Shown here piece by piece: positions 1-7,926 of a DNA stretch of 64,000 bases. Below the pieces are notes generated by a model. It ran no database searches, had not been told where the DNA came from, and saw only the letters and a list, made by a program, of their open reading frames with translations. This DNA is from Ruminococcus sp. AF31-8BH (GTDB lineage Bacteria > Bacillota > Clostridia > Lachnospirales > Lachnospiraceae): NCBI RefSeq assembly GCF_003460605.1, contig NZ_QTVN01000021.1, positions 1 to 64,000 of the forward strand, in the 5' to 3' direction. How positions within the stretch are numbered: position 1 is the first letter of the stretch; every line of letters begins with the position of its first letter. Position numbers and translations under genes: made by a program.

Positions 1-50
1 TGCGGCAACGCACGGAGCTGACTGCTACTAATAGGGTGAGGGCTTGACCT
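1..50 (+). rRNA. 23S ribosomal RNA, 3' end (partial)
   Basis: The first ~50 bases carry the universally conserved 3' terminus of bacterial 23S rRNA, including the ACTAATAGGGTGAGGGCTTG block that precedes the mature end. The gene begins outside the window. The exact 3' end (about base 50) is estimated from the family and not mapped. The following 135 bases contain spacer and a terminator but no recognisable 5S gene. Confidence 0.93.
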
Positions 51-70
51 GAGCGCAAAGCGCACAGGTC

Positions 71-97
71 GTTCCATCGAACGAAGTGAGATGGAAC
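71..97 (+). other. hairpin just after 23S rRNA, probable processing stem
   Basis: GTTCCATC at 71-78 pairs perfectly with GATGGAAC at 90-97 across an 11-base loop. It lies 20 bases past the mature 23S end, where rRNA precursors are usually cut. It has no following T-tract, so it is not a terminator. A role in processing is inferred from position only. Confidence 0.45.
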
Positions 98-185
98 TTC
101 CGATTTATTCGCAAGGTTGAGAAATGATTCGAAAAGATTCCGAAGAGGATACAGCATGTATGTAGTTTTGAAGGTACAGGACTTA

Positions 186-214
186 AACGGTAGCCGGTTG
201 GTTATCGTTTTTTT
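186..214 (+). terminator. rRNA operon terminator
   Basis: AACGGTAGCC (186-195) pairs, with two G-U wobbles, with GGTTATCGTT (200-209) around a four-base loop, and runs into T208-T214. This ends the rRNA transcript before the MATE gene. Confidence 0.8.
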
Positions 215-276
215 GTTACCTGGATTTTTTTATAGATTGGTAAAGATTTGAAAAATAGTAAACAGGAAGAAACCAG

Positions 277-1683
277 ATGAAATTTAGTAGAAACAAACTA
301 AAAAGGACAGATGAAGACACAAAGGAAATGCTGCCAATTATTTTCTCTCTGGCATGGCCAACTATGCTAGAGCAGCTTATGCAGACTGCTGTGCAGTACA
401 TGGATACAGGAATGGTTGGTGTACTTGGAACTCGCGCTACTGCGGCTGTAGGTGCTACCAGCACAGTCAATTGGCTGATCGGCAGTACTATTTCTGCAAT
501 TAGTGTAGGATTTTTGGCATACATTTCTCAGTCAATGGGAGCTGGAAAAAAACAGCAAGCTAAGAAAGCTTCTGCACAGGCTGTAATCACAGTTCTGATT
601 GTAGGAATTTTATTTACACTTCTGACGATCGGACTTAGCAGCAAAGTGCCAGTATGGATGCAGGTAGATCCTTCTATACGAAGAATGGCATCCAGCTATT
701 TTTTGATTTTATATTCCCCAATGCTATTTAGAACTGCAAATATTATTTTTGGAACAGTTCTCAGGGCTGTGGGTGATACCAAAACTCCTATGCAGGTAGG
801 TGTTGCATTTAATGTTATCAACATTGTGCTGAATTATTTCCTCATATATTCCACAAGGACGGTTTCCATCGGTGGAAAAAATGTGTTAATCCCAGGTGCT
901 GGATGGGGCGTTCAGGGCGCTGCTGCAGCAAGTGCAATTGCATATACCATTGGCGGTATAGCCATTACAATTAAATTATGGAAACACCCGGATATCTCGC
1001 CAAAAGGACAGAGCTTTAAGCTGGATAAGGTAGTTCTTAAGCCATGTCTGAAAGTGGCAGTTCCAAATATGTTTCAGCGCTTTGCAACATCTCTTGGCTA
1101 CGTAGCGTTTGCATCTATGATTAATTCACTTGGCGAAACTGCAACTGCGGCTCACACGATTGCAAATACAGTTGAATCAGCATTCTACATCCCAGGTTGG
1201 GGAATGCAGACAGCTGCAGCCACTCTGGCAGGAAACGCTTTAGGTGCTAATGATAATAAGAAGCTAAGCGGACTTGCAAGAGCAATCATGCCATTAGAAA
1301 TCGGACTAATGGTTGTTTCAGGCGGGCTTTTGTTCATTTTTGCACCAGTATTGATCAGGCTTTTTTCATCAGATGATCAGATTATTAGTCTGGGAAGTAC
1401 AGTACTTCGTATGGTTGCTGTTTCCGAGCCATTTTACGGAGTTCCTATTGTTATAGAAGGAATGATGCAAGGTGTGGGAAAAACCGTGACGCCGTTTGTA
1501 TTCAATGTAGTTGGTATGTGGGGAGTTCGGATTTTGGGAACATTTGTCTGCATTCATATGCTGGGAATGGGACTGATTTCTGCCTGGGGATGCATGATTG
1601 GGCATAATTTGCTGCTGTTTATATTATTTGCAGGACACTATTTAAGCGGAAAATGGAATCCTATGACTTCAGCCCATAGATAA
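277..1683 (+). CDS. MATE family multidrug/Na+ (or H+) antiporter
   Basis: This 468-residue protein has the length and pattern of MATE efflux transporters: twelve hydrophobic segments in two homologous halves. The N-terminal half shows the typical WPTMLEQLMQT stretch and a D-T-GMVG segment; a second-half repeat begins near residue 250 (PNMFQRFATSLGYVAFASM). Family members export cationic compounds or other small molecules using a Na+ or H+ gradient; the substrate cannot be read from sequence. The ATG is preceded by AGGAAG at a suitable distance. It stands alone between the rRNA terminator and the promoter of the next gene. Confidence 0.92.
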   Translation: MKFSRNKLKRTDEDTKEMLPIIFSLAWPTMLEQLMQTAVQYMDTGMVGVLGTRATAAVGATSTVNWLIGSTISAISVGFLAYISQSMGAGKKQQAKKASAQAVITVLIVGILFTLLTIGLSSKVPVWMQVDPSIRRMASSYFLILYSPMLFRTANIIFGTVLRAVGDTKTPMQVGVAFNVINIVLNYFLIYSTRTVSIGGKNVLIPGAGWGVQGAAAASAIAYTIGGIAITIKLWKHPDISPKGQSFKLDKVVLKPCLKVAVPNMFQRFATSLGYVAFASMINSLGETATAAHTIANTVESAFYIPGWGMQTAAATLAGNALGANDNKKLSGLARAIMPLEIGLMVVSGGLLFIFAPVLIRLFSSDDQIISLGSTVLRMVAVSEPFYGVPIVIEGMMQGVGKTVTPFVFNVVGMWGVRILGTFVCIHMLGMGLISAWGCMIGHNLLLFILFAGHYLSGKWNPMTSAHR

Positions 1684-1736
1684 TGGCTCTAAGTATGTGA
1701 CGTTTTGTAACTGTTCACAGGTAATATAAGGTTAAC

Positions 1737-1765
1737 TTGACAGAGCTATGTGCAAGATTTATACT
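1737..1765 (+). promoter_or_regulatory. sigma-A promoter for the diguanylate cyclase gene
   Basis: TTGACA (1737-1742), a 17-base spacer and TATACT (1760-1765) lie 38 bases ahead of the start codon. Confidence 0.75.
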
Positions 1766-1802
1766 TAAATAAAAGCTTTTAATTAGGATTGGATGTCATT
1801 AT

Positions 1803-3365
1803 ATGGAAAAAAGCATGAAAGATAATTCTGAATATAGAACGAAAAGGCAATGGTTTTTTATAGTCTTAATTTGTTTGCTGGTGATGGTTTTTTTGACTAC
1901 GTTCCTCATGAAAAGATATCGTCAGAAAACTGAGAGGGTTTTTTCCGAACTAATGGAAGAAACTCTATTGTCCGCTCATTCAGAGGCATTATCAGAAATA
2001 GAGGCTTTTTGTGATGATCAGGGAGAAACTGCTGGTTTAGAGAAAGCCTGGGAAATGATTAAACAGGATAAAAACAGGGTGTTCCATTACCTATGTGACT
2101 CTAAAGGTGTGATTCTGGCTGGCGATATGAAGATTTTTGATATCGAATATACAGTAGACACGGAATTGAGGTCTATTCGGATCAAAGACAAAGATATTGA
2201 GGAAATAGAAGATATCCTTGCAAATCTTACTTTCGGACAGCCGTATTTATTTTCCGAATTAGAGAAATCAGATATTTATCTGGCGGCGTCTAAACTGGAA
2301 GACAGAGATTGTATTCTGGTATCAGGCTATCGCTCCAATAAAATAAAAAATTACAGAACAATGCTTATTAACGGAAATCGTGCTTTAATAGTAACATTGT
2401 TTGGTTGTATGTCAATTATAATCATTCTGATTGGCCGCTTGTATATGAAGCAACAGAAGCGTGCAATGAAGGGGCAGGCGCGATACGATATTCTGTCTGA
2501 GTTTTCCGACACGGTACTTTTTGAATACGACTGTCTGGATAAGACACTGGTATTTACTCCGAATATAACCACCTTGTTTGGATTGAAGGAAATTGGCCAG
2601 ATACGTCCATTTGAGAATGACACTGATTTTGCAATGGTACATCCGGATGATGTAGAGAAGGTAAAGAATCTTCTTTCCACTATCGGAGATAAGAAAGATG
2701 AGATTGACGATTTCGTAATCCGCTTTAAGGATAAGAATGGCAACTATCGCTGGGTTCGCTGGATGGGCCGATTGGTACGCGGACGTCTTGGTACTCCCCA
2801 GGTATTCCTTGGCAAGATTTCGGATGTGCAGGATGAAATGACCAAGGAACAGGATTTGCTGGAAAAAGCTTCGATAGATGGTCTGACCGGAGCTCTCAAC
2901 CGTAAATCCGCAGAAGCGAAGATTGGTGAGCTTATGCAGAACAAAAACTGCAAAGGCTATCTGTTCATGATCGATATTGATGATTTCAAGACAGTTAATG
3001 ATACTATGGGACATGCCATGGGAGATTTGGCGCTGATCAATCTTGTGAAGATTCTGAAAGAGAATTTCCGCAAGGATGATATTGTGGGAAGGCTTGGCGG
3101 TGATGAATTCATTGTATTCATGACGGATACAGAATTCGCTGCAGATGCGGAAGCAAAGGGCGCTGAGATTCTGGATGTGCTGGCGGCCTCCAAGGAGGAA
3201 CCGCATTTTACCATCAGTGTTGGTGCTGCGGCTTATCCTGCAGCAGGACAGGATTACGAAAACCTGTATCTGTCTGCGGACCATGCAATGTATGTTTCAA
3301 AGAAAACAGGCAAGAACCGTATCCATGTTGATAACGGAACTGTAGAGAAGAATGACGAAAAGTGA
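1803..3365 (+). CDS. membrane-bound PAS-GGDEF diguanylate cyclase
   Basis: This 520-residue protein probably makes cyclic di-GMP from two GTP. Membrane segments lie at about residues 17-36 and 194-214 and enclose a ~160-residue extracytoplasmic sensor region of unknown ligand. A PAS fold with PAC tail (NGNYRWVRWMGR) spans about 230-345. The GGDEF domain follows, with an intact GGDEF active site at 432-436. RKDD five residues upstream fits an RxxD inhibitory I-site, which suggests product feedback. No EAL domain is present. A clear promoter precedes the gene. The next small gene starts 10 bases after its stop codon and is probably co-transcribed. Confidence 0.93.
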   Translation: MEKSMKDNSEYRTKRQWFFIVLICLLVMVFLTTFLMKRYRQKTERVFSELMEETLLSAHSEALSEIEAFCDDQGETAGLEKAWEMIKQDKNRVFHYLCDSKGVILAGDMKIFDIEYTVDTELRSIRIKDKDIEEIEDILANLTFGQPYLFSELEKSDIYLAASKLEDRDCILVSGYRSNKIKNYRTMLINGNRALIVTLFGCMSIIIILIGRLYMKQQKRAMKGQARYDILSEFSDTVLFEYDCLDKTLVFTPNITTLFGLKEIGQIRPFENDTDFAMVHPDDVEKVKNLLSTIGDKKDEIDDFVIRFKDKNGNYRWVRWMGRLVRGRLGTPQVFLGKISDVQDEMTKEQDLLEKASIDGLTGALNRKSAEAKIGELMQNKNCKGYLFMIDIDDFKTVNDTMGHAMGDLALINLVKILKENFRKDDIVGRLGGDEFIVFMTDTEFAADAEAKGAEILDVLAASKEEPHFTISVGAAAYPAAGQDYENLYLSADHAMYVSKKTGKNRIHVDNGTVEKNDEK

Positions 3366-3375
3366 GGTGTGCAAA

Positions 3376-3630
3376 ATGCGGCTGCAGATCGTACAGGATG
3401 CATTAAAGAAGAAAAACATTAAATATGAATATACAGAGACAGACGGCTGCGGAAGCCTCGATTTCCTTTTCCGGGGACTGAAATTCCATGTATGGGAATA
3501 TGAGGACCGGGTATGGGGCGCTGAGACCAATATCTATGAAGCAGGACGGAGCCAGGATATAGAGGGTGATTATGAGAATATTATTGCCAGAGAAATTTTG
3601 TCATGGCCGGATATGCTCCCAGGAAGCTGA
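3376..3630 (+). CDS. conserved small protein of unknown function
   Basis: This 84-residue soluble protein begins MRLQIVQDALKKKNIKYEYT. I chose the ATG at 3376 over an upstream in-frame ATG at 3352, because GAGGTG sits six bases before 3376 and 3352 lies inside the cyclase gene. The rest is acidic, contains several Trp and Tyr residues and ends ILSWPDMLPGS. There are no membrane segments and no metal-binding motif. It follows the diguanylate cyclase by 10 bases, so the two are probably one transcript. I do not recognise a named family. A MITE-like repeat begins 38 bases after its stop. Confidence 0.72.
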   Translation: MRLQIVQDALKKKNIKYEYTETDGCGSLDFLFRGLKFHVWEYEDRVWGAETNIYEAGRSQDIEGDYENIIAREILSWPDMLPGS

Positions 3631-3667
3631 CGAAAGCGAAAACGCCAAATGGATTCGGGGGAAGCCT

Positions 3668-3831
3668 TAGAGCCTGTTTGAAAAATCATTCCCGCAATCT
3701 GCACGCCCCACTTTGCGGTATATTTTGCCCGAATTCAGTTGCCGTAGCCCGCTACGGCGCCCTCATCCGGACAAAATCTCCCACAAATTGTGACGCACAT
3801 CTTGCAGAAAGCCTTTTTCAAACACGCTCTA
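3668..3831. mobile_element. 164-bp palindromic MITE-like repeat, copy 1
   Basis: This unit starts TAGAGCCTGTTTGAAAAA and ends TTTTTCAAACACGCTCTA, giving 18-bp terminal inverted repeats with one mismatch. A perfect internal palindrome (GCCGTAGC-CC-GCTACGGC) sits near the centre. The whole unit recurs at 27797-27960 with only two differences. It codes for nothing convincing; a 98-codon frame across it is a chance reading. The transposase that would move it is not in the window. Confidence 0.82.
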
Positions 3832-3854
3832 GAGCCTTTTTCAAACATGCTCTA
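3832..3854. repeat. extra, partial right end of the MITE-like repeat
   Basis: Directly after copy 1, the right terminal sequence is repeated as TTTTTCAAACATGCTCTA with one base changed, without the rest of the unit. It may be the remnant of a tandem insertion or of an unequal exchange. Confidence 0.65.
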
Positions 3855-3902
3855 ATTTTCCCGAATAATGAAATTCCTGTAGAAAGGCAGGTTTTATAAA
3901 TA

Positions 3903-4091
3903 ATGAAGAACAAGCAGGGAGTAAACTGCGAGTACTGTGTAAATTATTCTTATGATGACGATTATGAGTGCTATACCTGTGAGATGAATCTGGATGAAGA
4001 TGAGATGTACCGCTTTGTTACCGGAACCAATCACGATTGTCCATATTTCCGCATGGGAGATGAATATCGGGTAGTAAGAAAACAAATGTAA
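3903..4091 (+). CDS. small Cys-rich protein (DUF6472-like)
   Basis: This 62-residue, strongly acidic protein has five cysteines in a CEYC...CYTC...C arrangement (residues about 10-47), which suggests a small zinc-binding fold. It resembles a family of short proteins common in Lachnospiraceae (I believe DUF6472; recalled and not checked). The start follows AGAAAGGCAGG. Function is unknown. It sits between the MITE-like repeat and the L10 promoter. Confidence 0.72.
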   Translation: MKNKQGVNCEYCVNYSYDDDYECYTCEMNLDEDEMYRFVTGTNHDCPYFRMGDEYRVVRKQM

Positions 4092-4108
4092 AAAAATGAA
4101 ATTACCTA

Positions 4109-4137
4109 TTGACAAATAAAAACGAACATGGTATTTT
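4109..4137 (+). promoter_or_regulatory. promoter of the rplJL operon
   Basis: TTGACA (4109-4114), a 17-base spacer and TATTTT (4132-4137) lie just ahead of the L10 leader. Confidence 0.72.
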
Positions 4138-4140
4138 ATT

Positions 4141-4262
4141 ACAGAACGCTGCCGAAGACAGTAGGTGCCGTAAGGCATAAGGATTAAAACGCCTACCGAG
4201 GACTAAGTATTCTTAAGTAAGAATTACGTTAAGCCTTGCTGTCTTACAGCAAGGCTTTTTTT
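4141..4262 (+). promoter_or_regulatory. ribosomal protein L10 leader with attenuator
   Basis: The region contains the conserved L10-binding segments (GCTGCCGAAGACAGTAGGTG and, later, GCCTACCGAGG). It ends in a strong hairpin, AAGCCTTGCTG paired with CAGCAAGGCTT, and seven T's to 4262. In known L10 leaders, binding of the L10(L12)4 complex represses the operon; the terminal hairpin fits transcription attenuation. Confidence 0.88.
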
Positions 4263-4300
4263 GGCGGTATATCAAATTTTATAAGGAGGTGTACCATTTC

Positions 4301-4816
4301 ATGGCAAAAGTAGAACTGAAACAGCCAATCGTAGAAGAAATCGCAAACAACATTAAAGACGCACAGGCAGTCGTACTGGTTGACTACAGCGGTCTTACAG
4401 TTGAGCAGGATACTATTTTACGTAAAGAGTTAAGAGAGTCCGGCGTACAGTACAAGGTTTACAAGAACACTTTAATGCGTCGTGCATTTGAAGGTACTCC
4501 ATGTGCAGATCTTGACAAGCACTTACATGGAACAAACGCTATTGCAATTTCTGCAACAGACGCTACTGCTCCTGCAAGAATCCTTGCTAAATTTGCAAAA
4601 CAGTATCCGGCACTTGAATTAGTTGCAGGTATTGTTGAGGGTAACTACAACGATCAGGCAGGAATCCAGGCTCTGTCCCAGATCCCGTCCAGAGAAGAAC
4701 TTCTCGGCAAACTGCTTGGAAGTATCCAGTCTCCTATCACCAACTTTGCTCGTGTGCTTAATCAGATTGCAGAACAGCAGGGCGAGGGTGCAGCAGAGGC
4801 TCCAGCAGCAGAATAA
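4301..4816 (+). CDS. rplJ: 50S ribosomal protein L10
   Basis: This 171-residue protein begins MAKVELKQPIVEEIANNIKD and matches L10, the base of the ribosomal stalk that carries L7/L12 dimers and recruits translation GTPases. The start is ATG 4301, 11 bases after AAGGAGG. A GTG at 4289 is in frame but lies in the Shine-Dalgarno sequence itself. The C-terminal helix that holds L12 dimers is followed by an Ala/Glu-rich tail (EGAAEAPAAE). Autogenous control through the preceding leader is expected. rplL follows after 67 bases. Confidence 0.97.
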   Translation: MAKVELKQPIVEEIANNIKDAQAVVLVDYSGLTVEQDTILRKELRESGVQYKVYKNTLMRRAFEGTPCADLDKHLHGTNAIAISATDATAPARILAKFAKQYPALELVAGIVEGNYNDQAGIQALSQIPSREELLGKLLGSIQSPITNFARVLNQIAEQQGEGAAEAPAAE

Positions 4817-4883
4817 TTTAAGAATCTGCCGCTGAATCGAATCATTGATTCCACAAAAATTTTAAAAATGGAGGAAAATTATA

Positions 4884-5255
4884 ATGGCAAAGTTAACAAC
4901 AGCTGAGTTTATCGAAGCAATCAAAGAGTTATCTGTATTAGAGTTAAATGATTTAGTAAAAGCTTGCGAGGAAGAGTTCGGTGTATCCGCAGCAGCAGGC
5001 GTTGTTGTAGCAGCAGCTGGTGCAGCTGAGGCAGCAGAGGAGAAAGATGAGTTTGACGTAGAGCTTACAGAAGTAGGTCCTAACAAAGTTAAAGTTATCA
5101 AAGTTGTTCGTGAGATCACAGGCTTAGGTCTTAAAGAAGCTAAAGAAGTTGTTGATGGTGCTCCTAAAGCAGTTAAAGAGGGCGCTTCCAAAGCTGAGGC
5201 TGAGGACATCAAAGCTAAACTTGAGGCTGAAGGCGCTAAAGTTACTCTTAAATAA
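4884..5255 (+). CDS. rplL: 50S ribosomal protein L7/L12
   Basis: This 123-residue protein is L7/L12. The N-terminal dimerisation domain (about 1-35) is followed by an Ala-rich hinge near 37-52 and the globular C-terminal domain with the conserved [18 protein letters not shown] helix. It forms the flexible stalk that contacts EF-Tu and EF-G, both of which are also encoded in this window. The gene is read from the rplJ promoter and ends at a strong terminator. GGAGG lies nine bases before the ATG. Confidence 0.98.
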   Translation: MAKLTTAEFIEAIKELSVLELNDLVKACEEEFGVSAAAGVVVAAAGAAEAAEEKDEFDVELTEVGPNKVKVIKVVREITGLGLKEAKEVVDGAPKAVKEGASKAEAEDIKAKLEAEGAKVTLK

Positions 5256-5272
5256 TTTAAGCGAACCAAGCT

Positions 5273-5315
5273 CCCCGCAGAAGTCTGTTTGCAGGCAACT
5301 GCGGGGATTTTTTTT
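5273..5315 (+). terminator. terminator of rplJL
   Basis: CCCCGCAG (5273-5280) pairs with CTGCGGGG (5299-5306) and is followed by A and eight T's. It separates rplJL from the beta-helix gene, so rpoBC is not on the rplJL transcript. Confidence 0.9.
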
Positions 5316-5334
5316 GCAAAGGATTTTGTCAGCG

Positions 5335-5391
5335 AGGATCCTTTATGTAAAAGGGAAACAGATGATATTTCTTTTTTACATAAAGGATCCT
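5335..5391. repeat. 18-bp perfect inverted repeat before the beta-helix gene
   Basis: AGGATCCTTTATGTAAAA (5335-5352) is repeated inverted at 5374-5391 with 21 bases between. It lies 40 bases before the next start codon and has no following T-tract. As RNA it would form a very stable 5'-UTR hairpin; as DNA it could be an operator. Confidence 0.8.
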
Positions 5392-5431
5392 GCAGGGAAA
5401 GACTATGATGATTTAAGGCAGGAGGATGAAT

Positions 5432-7753
5432 ATGAAGAGACTTGTGGCTGGAATTCTGTTGGGATTGTCATTGGAACTGGGCTGCAGCGGAGCTGCTTAT
5501 GCAGAGGCACCGGAAATTGCAGCTGAGTTTTCCGATACGACTGAAAGTGATAGTTTTTACACAGACGGAACTGAGAAAGTGCAGGTTCCGGATGACACAG
5601 ATGATCCGGAGATGCTGCCGGAAAGCGGAGAAGAAGCTGAGGCAAGCTTTGGATCTGATTCAGAAGAACAGCAAAGTGAGGCTGCTTTTTTCAGCGGCAG
5701 CAGTGACGAGATGGCATTCACAGATGGAAGCTCGGATGAGGCACAGGCAGAAGTACAGGCTGCCGATCTTTCCGAAGAGGAAGCAGAAATTCTTGCCAAA
5801 ATTCCGGCAGATGCCACAGAGGTTACCCTGGATGTCCAGGATGGAACTGATATCACCAATGTGCTGAACCTTGTTTTGAAATTTATGGGGCAGCGTGCTA
5901 CAGATGTGTCTCCCTGTAAAGTGATCATTCCTCCGGGAAATTATTATATTTCCAATACCATTCATCTGTACAGCAATATGACTCTTTATGCCCAGGGTGC
6001 AGTTATCACGAAGAGCAGCACCAACAAGCACATTATTCTCCGGCTTGGGGAAGAAGTGCTTTCTGATGGCGGCTATAATGGCTATCGGAATGTTACCATT
6101 GATGGCGGAACCTGGGATCTGAACTATCAGAATGTAGAAGGCAAGGAGAATCCAGGCGGTTTCGTTGGCTTCCGTATTGGACATGCTACCAATATAACCG
6201 TGAAGAATGTCACCTTTCTTAACAACCTGAAGTCTCATTTCCTTGAACTTGCAGGTGTGAAGGATGCTGTAGTGACCGGCTGCACCTTCCGTGGCTACTG
6301 GAAAGATTATGAGGGCGGCGGACAGGAATGTATTCAGCTGGATGCCTGCCTGGACTATATTTTCCCAAGATATCAGCCGTTCGACGGTGCTGTCTGTGAA
6401 AATGTGCTGATTGAGAATAATACTTTCGAGGATGTTTTTGCAGGCGTGGGAAGCCACAGCATGGTTTACGACCGTCCGTATCGAAACATCCAGATCCGCA
6501 ATAACACTTTCCGAAACATCCGCAAGCGTGCGGTATGGTGCTTGAACTATGTGGACTCCGCAGTGGAAGACAACACGATGGAACATGTAGGCGGCGGAGT
6601 ACTTGTATGCAGCATGTATACGCCCAATACCCATCTGGCACCTGACGCAGCGCCGGGAACTGCTGGAAATCAGTATTCATCCAATATTTCTGTGAAAAAT
6701 AATCGGATATTTATTTCTAATACAGATAAAATTAATGGAAAAAGCTGGAAGGGATATGGAATCCAAATACAGGGCAGTAAAGTGAATGCGAATGCAGCTG
6801 GTATACCAGAAGGAATCTATAAAGTAACAAATGTTACGGTAGAGAACAATTTAGTTTCTGATGTAGGCAATGCAATTTACATGTATCTTGCAGATAATTG
6901 TGTGGTAAACAAAAACCGGATTTCATTAGTGCATGCCAGTTCCTTTTCTATCACGGGAATTTATTTGGCCGGATCATCTGGAAATGTGATAAGCAGTAAT
7001 AAGATTGGTGACTGCAAGGGGAATGGAATATGTGCTAATAACGGCGGCAGGACATTGAATGCTGCTTCAACAGACAATAAAATTACGGGAAATATTATAA
7101 ATAACACTTTAAATGATGGAATCTACATTGGAACGGGAAGTACAGGTACTGTAATCAGCAAAAATGATGTTGGTGTCAACAATAAAAGCGGAATTGTGGT
7201 TCTGGACAGCAAGAAATGTCAGGTGATATCCAATAAGGTATCTGACTGCAGACTAGACGGAATATACCTGAAAAATATTGGCGATACTGATATAAAATCT
7301 AATAACGTAACTACTGTAAAACGCTATGGAGTACAGGTGATCTCCAGTCAGCTAAAATCCCTTTATGGAAATACGATCACAGGAAACGGGAACTGCGGTC
7401 TGCGGATCGTCCAGTCCAGGATTTCAGGCAATCAGCAAAACCGGCTGCGGAATAATGGAAGTTCCTATGCCGTCTATTCCAGGAACAGTACAGGTTCTGT
7501 TCTGGTAAGGCTTCCAGCATCCGCAAGAATCACCAGAAACACCGCAAGAATTACCGGAACGGCAGCAGGAGGCAGAAGGCTTACTGTATATGTTGTGACA
7601 AAATCCGGAAACAAAAGGATCGGACAGGGCAATGTTACTTCCAGAGGAAGATACAGTGTCTCCATTCCAAAACAGAAAAAAGGAACCGTGCTTCTGTTGC
7701 TGCTGACAGATAAATATGGAAACCGTTCCTACACAGAGCAGAAAGTATTATAA
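5432..7753 (+). CDS. secreted right-handed beta-helix protein
   Basis: This protein has about 773 residues. A signal peptide (MKRLVAGILLGLSLELGCSG..AYA) is followed by an acidic Ser/Glu linker (about 25-120). A long parallel beta-helix of pectate-lyase-like coils, rich in N-N-x-I and G-I-Y-L rungs, runs from about 130 to 680, and the C-terminal ~70 residues look like an Ig-type beta-sandwich. Such proteins bind or cleave polysaccharides outside the cell, but no catalytic residues are assignable here. I chose ATG 5432 because GGAGG abuts the ATG at 5426. The 3' half (from about 6660) is clearly richer in A/T than the 5' half. Confidence 0.85.
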   Translation: MKRLVAGILLGLSLELGCSGAAYAEAPEIAAEFSDTTESDSFYTDGTEKVQVPDDTDDPEMLPESGEEAEASFGSDSEEQQSEAAFFSGSSDEMAFTDGSSDEAQAEVQAADLSEEEAEILAKIPADATEVTLDVQDGTDITNVLNLVLKFMGQRATDVSPCKVIIPPGNYYISNTIHLYSNMTLYAQGAVITKSSTNKHIILRLGEEVLSDGGYNGYRNVTIDGGTWDLNYQNVEGKENPGGFVGFRIGHATNITVKNVTFLNNLKSHFLELAGVKDAVVTGCTFRGYWKDYEGGGQECIQLDACLDYIFPRYQPFDGAVCENVLIENNTFEDVFAGVGSHSMVYDRPYRNIQIRNNTFRNIRKRAVWCLNYVDSAVEDNTMEHVGGGVLVCSMYTPNTHLAPDAAPGTAGNQYSSNISVKNNRIFISNTDKINGKSWKGYGIQIQGSKVNANAAGIPEGIYKVTNVTVENNLVSDVGNAIYMYLADNCVVNKNRISLVHASSFSITGIYLAGSSGNVISSNKIGDCKGNGICANNGGRTLNAASTDNKITGNIINNTLNDGIYIGTGSTGTVISKNDVGVNNKSGIVVLDSKKCQVISNKVSDCRLDGIYLKNIGDTDIKSNNVTTVKRYGVQVISSQLKSLYGNTITGNGNCGLRIVQSRISGNQQNRLRNNGSSYAVYSRNSTGSVLVRLPASARITRNTARITGTAAGGRRLTVYVVTKSGNKRIGQGNVTSRGRYSVSIPKQKKGTVLLLLLTDKYGNRSYTEQKVL

Positions 7754-7800
7754 AGACTGCTTCAAATTGAAATAAATTAAAAAAACAACAGGAAAAGTGC

Positions 7801-7829
7801 TTGACAGGCTTTTTTTGTTGTGCTATAGT
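7801..7829 (+). promoter_or_regulatory. promoter of rpoBC
   Basis: TTGACA (7801-7806), a 17-base spacer and TATAGT (7824-7829) give a near-consensus promoter about 90 bases upstream of rpoB. Confidence 0.82.
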
Positions 7830-7926
7830 GAAGAATGCTATATTATGGCAAGATATGCCTACTATGCTTAGTAAGCAGGGCTGGCTGATGTTGTAATAAA
7901 TAAAATAAAACAGGGGTGAAACGTCA

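Noticed and set aside
3603..3899. 98-codon plus-strand ORF
   Set aside because: It runs straight through the MITE-like repeat and its extra end, has no homology and no ribosome-binding site.
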